A DNA stretch of 64,000 nucleotides from Pseudomonas sivasensis (GTDB lineage Bacteria > Pseudomonadota > Gammaproteobacteria > Pseudomonadales > Pseudomonadaceae). The notes beneath the pieces were generated by a model. The model searched no databases. It saw only the letters and a program-made list of their open reading frames with translations, and was not told the DNA's origin. The stretch covers positions 1 to 64,000 of the forward strand of contig NZ_JAAOWU010000025.1 of the NCBI RefSeq assembly GCF_013778505.1. The letters run 5' to 3'. The position numbers were made by a program, and so were the translations under genes. Below, one piece after another: positions 51,029-57,753 of the stretch; within the stretch, counting starts at the first letter, position 1, and the number at the start of each line of letters is the position of its first letter.

Positions 51029-51478
51029 ATGGCCCGCATTGGCGGTATGAACTTCGACGTGAACATGGGCGACCTGCTTGTTCACGTCGAAAACGCGACC
51101 CTGGACATCACCGACAACTCGGCGGTGGCCCAGACCAAGGGCGTCCCGGACGGCTTTATTGATGGCGACGTGGCTGCCGCCGGCGAGCTGGAGCTGGACA
51201 CCCAAAACTTCAACCTGGTGATCGAGGCGGCAGGCAAAGCGGGCAGTTTCCGCAAGCTGGAAACCTTCGACCTGGTGTTCTTTGCCAAGACCGCCGACGA
51301 GGAAATGCGCGTTGAGGCGTTCGGCTGCAAATTCCGTATTTCCAGCCTGTTGAGCATTGCTCCTAAAGGCGGTGAGAAGTCCAAGCACAAGCTGCCGTTT
51401 GACGTCACTAGCCCGGATTTCATCCGCATCAATGGCGTGCCGTACCTCGACAGCACCGAGACCGAGGGTCTGCGTTGA
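51029..51478 (+). CDS. Tail tube protein (DUF2597 type)
   Basis: A 149-residue protein of the DUF2597 family, in the tail tube position directly after the sheath. It starts MARIGGMNFDVNMGDLLVHVENATLDITDN and ends FIRINGVPYLDSTETEGLR. A beta-rich fold is expected. Its stop overlaps the start of the next gene (TGATG). Confidence 0.85.
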   Translation: MARIGGMNFDVNMGDLLVHVENATLDITDNSAVAQTKGVPDGFIDGDVAAAGELELDTQNFNLVIEAAGKAGSFRKLETFDLVFFAKTADEEMRVEAFGCKFRISSLLSIAPKGGEKSKHKLPFDVTSPDFIRINGVPYLDSTETEGLR

Positions 51479-51690
51479 TGTCCTGCCTGTTCGACCGCGC
51501 CCAGGCCCTGGAGCAACGCGAGCGTGATCAAGCCATCGCCGCCCAGCTGGCCCGCAAACGGCCGAGCGGGCCAAGCCTGACCCACTGCGAAGACTGCGAC
51601 AAACCCATCCCGGAACAGCGCCGTGCCCTGGGCGGAATGACCCACTGCGTGCCGTGCCAATCCCTTATTGAGCAAGGACAGCGCCGATGA
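51478..51690 (+). CDS. TraR/DksA-type zinc finger protein
   Basis: A 70-residue protein with the TraR/DksA C4 zinc motif: CEDC (about residues 37-40) and CVPC (about 58-61), preceded by a helix (RAQALEQRERDQAIAAQLARK). Such short phage versions can bind the RNA polymerase secondary channel like TraR. It is placed between the tube and lysis genes and overlaps both neighbours. Confidence 0.87.
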   Translation: MSCLFDRAQALEQRERDQAIAAQLARKRPSGPSLTHCEDCDKPIPEQRRALGGMTHCVPCQSLIEQGQRR

Positions 51691-51983
51691 CCATTCGCGC
51701 CACGCCCAAACGCAACCTGGAAAGCCGCGTCGCCGTGCTTGAACACCGTTTCAGCGACCTGGAAGACCGCCACGCAACCGTGCCAACCCGCGTCACCCGG
51801 TTGGAAGGCGAGTTCGAACACATGGCGGTACAGCTCTCAGATCTGAACGATGGCCAGCGCGAACTGACGGCAACCGTGGCCGACATCGGCACCAAGGTCA
51901 CCCGTATGTTGGCGGTGCTGACCGTGCTGGGCATTCTGGCGCAGATGATCGGTGCCGCGTTGCTGCGGGTGCTGTTCCCGTGA
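51687..51983 (+). CDS. Holin-like protein with coiled coil and one membrane helix
   Basis: A 98-residue protein: a helical coiled-coil part (about 12-65; LESRVAVLEHRFSDLEDRHATVP, LEGEFEHMAVQLSDL) and a C-terminal hydrophobic helix (about 75-97; VLTVLGILAQMIGAALLRVLF). This resembles XhlA/type III-like holins. It lies directly before the endolysin gene with GTGA overlap, so it probably makes the membrane lesion or helps in the timing of lysis. Confidence 0.7.
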   Translation: MTIRATPKRNLESRVAVLEHRFSDLEDRHATVPTRVTRLEGEFEHMAVQLSDLNDGQRELTATVADIGTKVTRMLAVLTVLGILAQMIGAALLRVLFP

Positions 51984-52513
51984 GCCTGCGCAGCAAGATT
52001 GCCGCCGGCGCCATCGTGCTGGTTAGCGCGCCGTTGCTCGCCTTCCTGGGCAAGTGGGAAGGGAAGGGCCAGAACATCGTCTACCCCGACCAACTCGCCC
52101 GTGGCCTGCCCACCGTGTGCAAGGGCATCACGCGTTACACCAGCCCGTATCCGCTGGTGATCGGTGACTACTGGTCGCCGGCACGTTGCGCCGAGGTGGA
52201 GCAGCTGGTGGTTGAAAAGGGCCAGTTGGCCCTTGCCGACTGCCTGACAAATCCAGCCATCGGCCAGCAGACGTTCGACGCACTCAGCAGCCACGGCCAT
52301 AACTTCGGCGTGCCCAGCACCTGCGCCAGTCGGGCCGTTGGCCTGATCAACGCCGGCCGCATCAAGGACGGCTGCAAGGCGCTCGCCTGGGGGCCTGATG
52401 GCAAAACCCCGGTGTGGTCGTCGGTCACTGATGGCCAGGGGCGCAAGCGCTTTGTACCAGGGCTGCACGCCCGTCGGCGCGCCGAAGCGGCCATGTGCGT
52501 GGAGGGTCTGTGA
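51980..52513 (+). CDS. GH24 endolysin with N-terminal SAR-type helix
   Basis: A 177-residue lysozyme of the R21/P2-K type that cleaves peptidoglycan. The catalytic triad is probably Glu27 (KWEGKG), Asp37 (YPDQ) and Thr45 (PTVCKGIT). The N-terminal weakly hydrophobic stretch (about 5-23; KIAAGAIVLVSAPLLAFL) is Ala/Gly-rich, as in signal-anchor-release endolysins, so export by Sec is likely. GTG start overlapping the holin-like gene. Confidence 0.9.
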   Translation: MSLRSKIAAGAIVLVSAPLLAFLGKWEGKGQNIVYPDQLARGLPTVCKGITRYTSPYPLVIGDYWSPARCAEVEQLVVEKGQLALADCLTNPAIGQQTFDALSSHGHNFGVPSTCASRAVGLINAGRIKDGCKALAWGPDGKTPVWSSVTDGQGRKRFVPGLHARRRAEAAMCVEGL

Positions 52514-52962
52514 TGCGCGATGCCATTTTGATCCTGGTGCTATGCCTGACGGCCTGGTTCAGCGTTCACCTGCTGCAAGGCCAGCGCGACACCGCCCGCG
52601 CCGAGCGTGACCAGGCGCAAGACGAACGCGACGCCCTACGTGAAGCCGCCCGTATCAACGGTGAGCGCATGACCCAGGCCGCGAGCAATGACGTTAAGCA
52701 CACCCAGGAACTGACCGATGCACGCGATAAAAACCTTAATCGCCGCCGCGCTGTTGATGCTGGCGATCAGCGGTTGCTCGTCAAAGCCGCCTGTCCAGCC
52801 GCAGTGCCCGCCCATGCCGGCGCCGGCGGCGTGGCTGATGCAGCCCCCGCCGAACTCGCAACAAACGCTCGACCGGATTATTTCACCCTCGTCGATCAAC
52901 TCGCCCTCAGTCGGCAAATGATCCTCGGCCTGCAGGACCAGGTGCGGCTCTGCCTGCACTGA
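52513..52962 (+). CDS. Inner-membrane spanin subunit (LysB/Rz-like)
   Basis: A 149-residue protein: one N-terminal membrane helix (about 4-20; AILILVLCLTAWFSVHLL) followed by a long charged coiled coil (about 22-75). This is the form of an i-spanin, which joins the inner to the outer membrane in the last step of lysis. The ATG at 52513 overlaps the endolysin stop. The outer-membrane partner is encoded inside it in another frame. Confidence 0.85.
   Translation: MRDAILILVLCLTAWFSVHLLQGQRDTARAERDQAQDERDALREAARINGERMTQAASNDVKHTQELTDARDKNLNRRRAVDAGDQRLLVKAACPAAVPAHAGAGGVADAAPAELATNARPDYFTLVDQLALSRQMILGLQDQVRLCLH
52718..52921 (+). CDS. Outer-membrane lipoprotein spanin (LysC/Rz1-like), nested gene
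   Basis: A 67-residue lipoprotein precursor lying wholly within the i-spanin gene in the +1 frame. Signal peptide (about 1-18) with lipobox LAISGC, then a short Pro-rich mature part (PPVQPQCPPMPAPAAWLMQPPP), the hallmark of Rz1. Nested Rz/Rz1 arrangement is classical in phages. Confidence 0.88.
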   Translation: MHAIKTLIAAALLMLAISGCSSKPPVQPQCPPMPAPAAWLMQPPPNSQQTLDRIISPSSINSPSVGK

Positions 52963-52999
52963 TTCCCCCACTTTTCCCTGAACCACACGGAGCTACACC

Positions 53000-53284
53000 A
53001 TGACTCGCCGCACCATCACCCTGACCATCGCCGACAAAGATTTCGACTTCACCCTGGGGGCGCCCGAGGTCACCAAGTACTTCAACGCCATGACCCAGAC
53101 CAACAAGATCGCCCCGGCTCATAACCTGCTTTCCACTAGCGTGAAAGCGGATCAGCGCGACGACCTCAAGTTGTACCTGGTCAACCCGGTGACCGTCATT
53201 CAGATCGCCGGCGCACTGCTGGAAGAGTTCAGCCCTGACGTCGAGATCACCGTAAAAAAGCCCTCGGATACGCCGAGCGCCTGA
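53000..53284 (+). CDS. Tail assembly chaperone, short form (gpE-like)
   Basis: A 94-residue protein in the place of P2 E, between lysis genes and tape measure. It reads MTRRTITLTIADKDFDFTLGAPEV and FNAMTQTNKIAPAHNLL, typical of phage tail assembly chaperones. It ends shortly after a slippery A AAA AAG heptamer; the extended product is listed separately. Confidence 0.85.
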   Translation: MTRRTITLTIADKDFDFTLGAPEVTKYFNAMTQTNKIAPAHNLLSTSVKADQRDDLKLYLVNPVTVIQIAGALLEEFSPDVEITVKKPSDTPSA

Positions 53285-53448
53285 CCGAAAACAGCCTGGG
53301 CCAGCTCTTGGCCCTGACCGCACGCTGGTTACCTGGTGCGGAGCCCACGGTGGAAAACCTGGGCTCTGCCAAGTGGCTTGAAGACGAATACTGGAAACGC
53401 ATGGAATTTGCCGTGGCCAACGGCATTGCCCACGCGTTTAACGGATAA
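53000..53448 (+). CDS. Tail assembly chaperone, -1 frameshift product (gpE+E'-like)
   Basis: The frame shifts by -1 at A_AAA_AAG (53254-53260): after the lysine codons, reading continues GCC CTC GGA TAC and gives an extension of 62 residues (ALGYAERLTENSLGQLLALT, RWLPGAEPTVENLG, SAKWLEDEYWKRMEFAVANGIAHAF) that ends at TAA 53446-53448. The extension has no start codon of its own and fills the gap exactly to the tape measure gene seven bases on. This is the G/GT or E/E+E' design of tailed phages; the long form recruits the tape measure for tube assembly. Confidence 0.85.
53254..53260 (+). other. Slippery heptamer for programmed -1 frameshift
   Basis: A AAA AAG in the zero frame is the most efficient -1 slippery sequence known in bacteria (as in dnaX). 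Zero-frame stop follows 22 bases later (53282-53284). A short GC-rich segment downstream (CCTCGGATACGCCGAGCGC) can form a CTCGG/CCGAG hairpin at 53263-53277, three bases from the site, a possible stimulator. Confidence 0.85.
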
Positions 53449-53454
53449 GCACCG

Positions 53455-55740
53455 ATGGCTGATCGCTCCTCTCGACTGGATTTCATCCTTGCCCTGACTG
53501 ACAAAGTCACCGCCCCGTTGGGCAAGGTGAAAACCGGGTTTTCCGACCTGGCAAGCCAGAGCCAGGAGCACTTCAAGACCATGGGTATCGGCCTGGCAGG
53601 GGTCACCGGTGGCTTTATGGCCATGGGTGCATCGTTGGAGCCCGCCCTGGAGATGAACCGCGCCCTGGGCGAAGTTCGCTCGCTAAACGTGGCCGAAGAC
53701 GCGCTAGATTCGCTCAACGCCAAGGCCCTGGAGTTTTCCGTCAACTACGGCGAAAACGCCCAGGCGTTCGTCGCGTCCGCGTACCTGGTTGAAGGTGCAA
53801 TCAAGGGCCTGACGGGCAGCCAGTTGGCCACGTTCACCAACGCGAGCAACGTGCTGGCCAAGGCCACCAAGACTGATGCCCACACCATGGGCGAGTACGT
53901 CGGCACCCTCTACAACCTGCAGAAGTCCCAGGCGGATGCGATGGGCAAAGGCGCCTGGGTGGAAAAGCTGGGCGGCCAAACGGCCCTGGCTACCCAGTTG
54001 TTCCGTACCAGTGGCGCGGCGATGAAAGACGCCTTCAAGGAGGCCGGAGCGATTGCGACCACGGCCGGCGTCGATCTGGCCGAGCAAATGGCGGTGATCG
54101 GTACACTCAGCAGCACCATGGAAGGGGGCGATGCCGGCGGGCGCTACAAGGCGCTGTTTGAAAACATGGGCGCCGCCTCGGAAAAGCTGGGGATGAAACT
54201 GTCGGATCAGCAGGGCAAGGCGCTGCCAATCCTCGACATTATGGACAAGCTAAAGGGCAAGCTCGGCGACCTTACCAGCGCCTCGGCCGGCGTGAAGCTG
54301 ACCGAGGCGTTCGGTGGTGAGGGTGCCCAGGTCATTGCCGCGCTGGCCAAGGATGCCGGCCGCTTGCGCAATGGTATCGACCAACTTGGCAAAGTCCGGG
54401 GCTTGGAGCAGGCCGAGAAGATGGCCAAGGCCATGGTTGACCCCTGGCAGCAGTTCGGCGCGGCCGTGCAAGCGTTGCGTATCGCTTTCGGGCAATCGCT
54501 GATTCCGATCTTGACCCCGTTGATGGATCGTCTGGTGGGCATCGCCGGCACGCTGACCCGTTGGACCCAGCTGTTTCCAAACATCACCCGCCTGATCGGC
54601 ATTGTCTCGCTGACGTTCCTGGGCCTGGCCACGGCCATGGGCCTGCTGACGTTCGTCGTGGGCCTGAGCAAAACCGTCTGGCTGGCACTGGTGACGGTCT
54701 GGAACGTGTTGACCTGGACCGGCTTCCGGTCCATTGCCATGTTCTTATTTCACACCGTCATGATCACCGCTTTTGCTGCCGGGCTAGTGGTTATGTACAC
54801 CGGTATCGGCCTGGTCAGAGGCGCCATGTTGCTGTGGCAGGGCGCCATTTGGCTGGTCAACGCCGCCATGATGGCCAACCCGGTGGGAGTCGTGATCATT
54901 GGCATCGTCGCGCTGGTCGCGGCAATCACGGCGGTAATCGTCTATTGGGACGACCTGGTGGCTGCGCTGATGAACACCGCCGCGTTTCAGTGGGTCTCGG
55001 CCCAACTGGAAGCACTCAGCGCCTGGTTCACTTCCATGGGCGGCTGGTCGGGCATGGCGAAGGCAGCGTGGGACGGCATTGTGGCGATTTTTCACGCCGC
55101 GATTAATGGCCTGATCGCCATGCTCAACAAGATCCCGGGCGTCAACATTGAGACCACTTTCGGCGATATGCCGACGCCCCCGGCCGTGCCGGATCTGGTG
55201 GCCGGCACCGTCGCGCCGGCGGACGTCTCCAGTTTGCCCGGGGCGACCTCGATGGCGACCGCTGCCGCCGCAGCTGCTGCACCGGCGCCGCTGATGCTCG
55301 CCCAACGCGCCACTGAGCCCGTCGCGGTCAAGCAACCGCTGATGGCCCCTATGTTGCCCCTGGCTGCACCTGCCGTGCCGTTGCAGAAGCTCGCGCCAGA
55401 GGTGAAGCAACCGGCGCCGATCATGCTGCCGCCGGCGACCGCCGACCTGGCCACATCGCCGAAAACCATGCCGCTGCCGGTGGTGATGCAGAAGGCCGCC
55501 GAGCTGCCGGACAAGGTGGACAAAGGCATCCAGGCCCGCGAATCCCTCAACCAAAACACCCCGGCAATCAGCCCAACCAAACCCCTGGCCGTACCCAAAG
55601 GAGGACTGATGCAAAGCATTCAGAACACGACCCAGAACCAGCGCAGCGGCCCTCACATTGAGAAAGTGGAGATCCACAACAAGGAACCTATGACGCCGCT
55701 GCAGATGGAAAACATGCTGGCCATGGCGGTGGGCGGCTGA
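53455..55740 (+). CDS. Tail tape measure protein (TP901 type)
   Basis: A 761-residue protein whose length sets tail length. The N-terminal part is the TP901-type tape-measure core (ALEMNRALGEVRSLNVAED, VASAYLVEGAIKGLTGSQLATF, LAEQMAVIGTLSSTMEGGDAGGRY). Several hydrophobic segments lie at about 380-500 (IVSLTFLGLATAMGLLTFVV, AFAAGLVVMYTGIGLV, VVIIGIVALVAAITAVIV). A long Ala/Pro-rich low-complexity segment follows (about 565-680). The end (EKVEIHNKEPMTPLQMENML) matches the family. For a tape measure of a P2-like phage, 761 residues is close to the usual size. Confidence 0.93.
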   Translation: MADRSSRLDFILALTDKVTAPLGKVKTGFSDLASQSQEHFKTMGIGLAGVTGGFMAMGASLEPALEMNRALGEVRSLNVAEDALDSLNAKALEFSVNYGENAQAFVASAYLVEGAIKGLTGSQLATFTNASNVLAKATKTDAHTMGEYVGTLYNLQKSQADAMGKGAWVEKLGGQTALATQLFRTSGAAMKDAFKEAGAIATTAGVDLAEQMAVIGTLSSTMEGGDAGGRYKALFENMGAASEKLGMKLSDQQGKALPILDIMDKLKGKLGDLTSASAGVKLTEAFGGEGAQVIAALAKDAGRLRNGIDQLGKVRGLEQAEKMAKAMVDPWQQFGAAVQALRIAFGQSLIPILTPLMDRLVGIAGTLTRWTQLFPNITRLIGIVSLTFLGLATAMGLLTFVVGLSKTVWLALVTVWNVLTWTGFRSIAMFLFHTVMITAFAAGLVVMYTGIGLVRGAMLLWQGAIWLVNAAMMANPVGVVIIGIVALVAAITAVIVYWDDLVAALMNTAAFQWVSAQLEALSAWFTSMGGWSGMAKAAWDGIVAIFHAAINGLIAMLNKIPGVNIETTFGDMPTPPAVPDLVAGTVAPADVSSLPGATSMATAAAAAAAPAPLMLAQRATEPVAVKQPLMAPMLPLAAPAVPLQKLAPEVKQPAPIMLPPATADLATSPKTMPLPVVMQKAAELPDKVDKGIQARESLNQNTPAISPTKPLAVPKGGLMQSIQNTTQNQRSGPHIEKVEIHNKEPMTPLQMENMLAMAVGG

Positions 55741-56057
55741 TGAGCGAATACATCGACCTGCTGATTTCCGGCAATGACCTGGTGCTCGATCCGGCACGCC
55801 AACCGCTGCTGGTCAGCGACCGAGCCTCAATCGCCCAGGACATTGCTCACATGATCCGCGAAAGCGGCCTGCTGGTGACCCTGGTGGCCGAGCGCGACCG
55901 CATGCGTCAGCGCGATTGCATCCAGCAAATGGAGCTGCTGGTTGAGGCCGACGAGCGCCTGGTGCCTGGCACCGCCGAGATCATCCAGGCATCACCAGGT
56001 CAGTACCTGGTAACCGCCACCACGGTGAAGTTCGGCCGAGTGGAGGTGAACCTGTGA
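55740..56057 (+). CDS. DUF2590 baseplate-associated protein
   Basis: A 105-residue protein of the DUF2590 family found in HP1/K139-type phages between tape measure and baseplate J. It starts MSEYIDLLISGNDLVLDPARQPLLVSDRASIAQDIAHMIRESG-like and ends in a beta-rich part, similar in plan to the gpW/gp25 lysozyme-like baseplate wedge protein, whose role it probably has. The start and stop overlap both neighbours. Confidence 0.82.
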   Translation: MSEYIDLLISGNDLVLDPARQPLLVSDRASIAQDIAHMIRESGLLVTLVAERDRMRQRDCIQQMELLVEADERLVPGTAEIIQASPGQYLVTATTVKFGRVEVNL

Positions 56058-57223
56058 GCGTCGATTTCAAGCAGGCGATGAGCGATTCAGGGATTCCGAT
56101 CACCGAAGCACAACTGAAACAGTCCTGGGAAAAGCTGGCAACGGAGCAGGGCAGCACCCTCAGCAACACCAGCGCCTACAGCCCGTTCTGGCGGATTGTT
56201 ACCGCCCTGGTGACCAAGCCAGTGCTGTGGTTGCTGGAGTTTGTCAGCGGCACCGTCCTGCCGAACTTTTTCGTACAGACCGCCACGGGCGTTTGGCTCG
56301 AAACCTTGTGCTGGGCGGTCAACGTCGAGCGCAAAGGCGCGACGGTCGCCACTGGTGAGCTGTTGTTCACCAGGGCCAATACCGGCGGCGCGTTGGAAGT
56401 GCCGGCGGGCACCGTCGTCCAGTCGCCGACCTTGAATGAACACATCTACCAACTGGTCACCACTGAGCCGCGCAGCTTCGAAGAAGGCCAAAGCCAGCTG
56501 GCAGTGCCGGTCAAAGCGGTGGGGGCGGGCAGTGGCTACAACCTGGCCCCTGGTTATTACGCGGTCCTGCCGGAGCCTGTGCCGGGCATCGTCCAGGTGG
56601 TCAACACCACCGACTGGCTGCATGAGCCCGGCGCCGATGCTGAGCCCGACGACCAGCTGCGCCTGCGCGGCCGCAATCAGTTCTCGGCCGTTAACCAGTG
56701 GCACACCGACGCTGTGTACCGAGCGATCATCACCGGCTTCCCGGGTGTGTCGGCCGATGGCGTTTACTTCGAACACGGCGCGCCTCGTGGTCCTGGCAGC
56801 GCGAATGCCTTTGTGTTGTTCGACGCCGGTGTGCCTGCTGACACGTTCCTTGAGCAGATCAACACGCATATCCGCGACGGTGGCAACCACGGCCACGGCG
56901 ACGATCTGCAGGCGATGGCCATGCCTGAGACCTTTCACGCGATCAGCGTGAAAGTGTGGCCTAAAGCCAACCTTAGCGAGACCCAACTGGAGACGCTGGA
57001 AACCGAGGTTGGCCTGTTCATCCGTGCCGCGTTTCGCGAAAGCACCCAGCGCGATTACAAGCCGACCAGGACCTACCCACAGTCGCGGTTTAGTTTCAGC
57101 CGCTTGACCGAAGAACTGCACGCCCGTTTCCCCAACATCGAATCGCTGACGTTCGCCGGCACCGACATCGTGTCGGGCCTAAACATCCCGCGCATCAAGA
57201 ACCTGGCGGTGGTCCTGCAATGA
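56054..57223 (+). CDS. Baseplate assembly protein J-like
   Basis: A 389-residue wedge protein of the baseplate J family. It shows TPFW-like SPFWRIVTALV, FFVQTATGVWLETLCWAVNVERK, ATVATGELLFTRANTGGALEVPAGTVV, and GAGSGYNLAPGYYAVLPEPVPGI. The C-terminal part has FRESTQRDYKPTRTYPQSRFSFSRLTEELH. It bridges the tube to tail fibres. GTG start overlapping DUF2590 (GTGA). Confidence 0.92.
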   Translation: MSVDFKQAMSDSGIPITEAQLKQSWEKLATEQGSTLSNTSAYSPFWRIVTALVTKPVLWLLEFVSGTVLPNFFVQTATGVWLETLCWAVNVERKGATVATGELLFTRANTGGALEVPAGTVVQSPTLNEHIYQLVTTEPRSFEEGQSQLAVPVKAVGAGSGYNLAPGYYAVLPEPVPGIVQVVNTTDWLHEPGADAEPDDQLRLRGRNQFSAVNQWHTDAVYRAIITGFPGVSADGVYFEHGAPRGPGSANAFVLFDAGVPADTFLEQINTHIRDGGNHGHGDDLQAMAMPETFHAISVKVWPKANLSETQLETLETEVGLFIRAAFRESTQRDYKPTRTYPQSRFSFSRLTEELHARFPNIESLTFAGTDIVSGLNIPRIKNLAVVLQ

Positions 57224-57744
57224 TCAAGCTCAAATTGCCGTTCTGGCTGTCAGGGCCTGAGCTGACCAGGTTGGTCGTCGTCGCCCAGGGCTGGTGGGAG
57301 ATGGCCGTGGAGTGGCTGCGTTGGCCCTACCTGCAGTTCGACCCGGACACCTGCCACCTTTCGATCCTGGAGCTGTGGGCCTGGCAGCGCGACGTCACGC
57401 GCTTCAACGGCGAGCCGGAAAGCCTGTTCCGACTGCGCGTCAAGTACGCCTTTATCAACTCGGTAGACGCCGGCAGCGTGGCGGGGCTCAAGCGAATCAT
57501 GCAGCGCCTCGGTGTTGGCTACATCGAGATCGAGGAGCGCATGCCCGACCGCGACTGGGACGTGGTGCTGCTGACCCTCAGCGACTCGCAATTATCCGAA
57601 AACCCCGACCTGTTGCGCGTGCTGATCCGTCAGTACGGCCGCACCTGCCGGCGCTACGACTTCGTGACCATTACACCAGTGCGGCTTGCTGTCGCCCTGG
57701 TTGATTTCAACGACGACCAGCAAACGCTGATCGCCAGCCTGTAG
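57220..57744 (+). CDS. Tail protein I-like (baseplate)
   Basis: A 174-residue protein in the gpI position, after J and before the fibre. It contains WLRWPYLQFDPDTCHLSILELWAWQRDVTRFNGEPESLFRLRVKYAF in the N-terminal half; the end is VTITPVRLAVALVDFNDDQQ. It links the wedge to the fibre. Length is near that of P2 I (176). Confidence 0.85.
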   Translation: MIKLKLPFWLSGPELTRLVVVAQGWWEMAVEWLRWPYLQFDPDTCHLSILELWAWQRDVTRFNGEPESLFRLRVKYAFINSVDAGSVAGLKRIMQRLGVGYIEIEERMPDRDWDVVLLTLSDSQLSENPDLLRVLIRQYGRTCRRYDFVTITPVRLAVALVDFNDDQQTLIASL

Positions 57745-57753
57745 GGAGTATTC

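Noticed and set aside
52718..52921. Short frame inside the i-spanin gene as a chance overlap
   Set aside because: It has a signal peptide, lipobox and Pro-rich mature part, exactly the Rz1 design, so it was kept as a real nested gene.
53000..53448. Broken gene (frameshift mutation) in the tail chaperone
   Set aside because: The break coincides with a textbook slippery heptamer in a gene where programmed frameshifting is the rule, so it is not a pseudogene.
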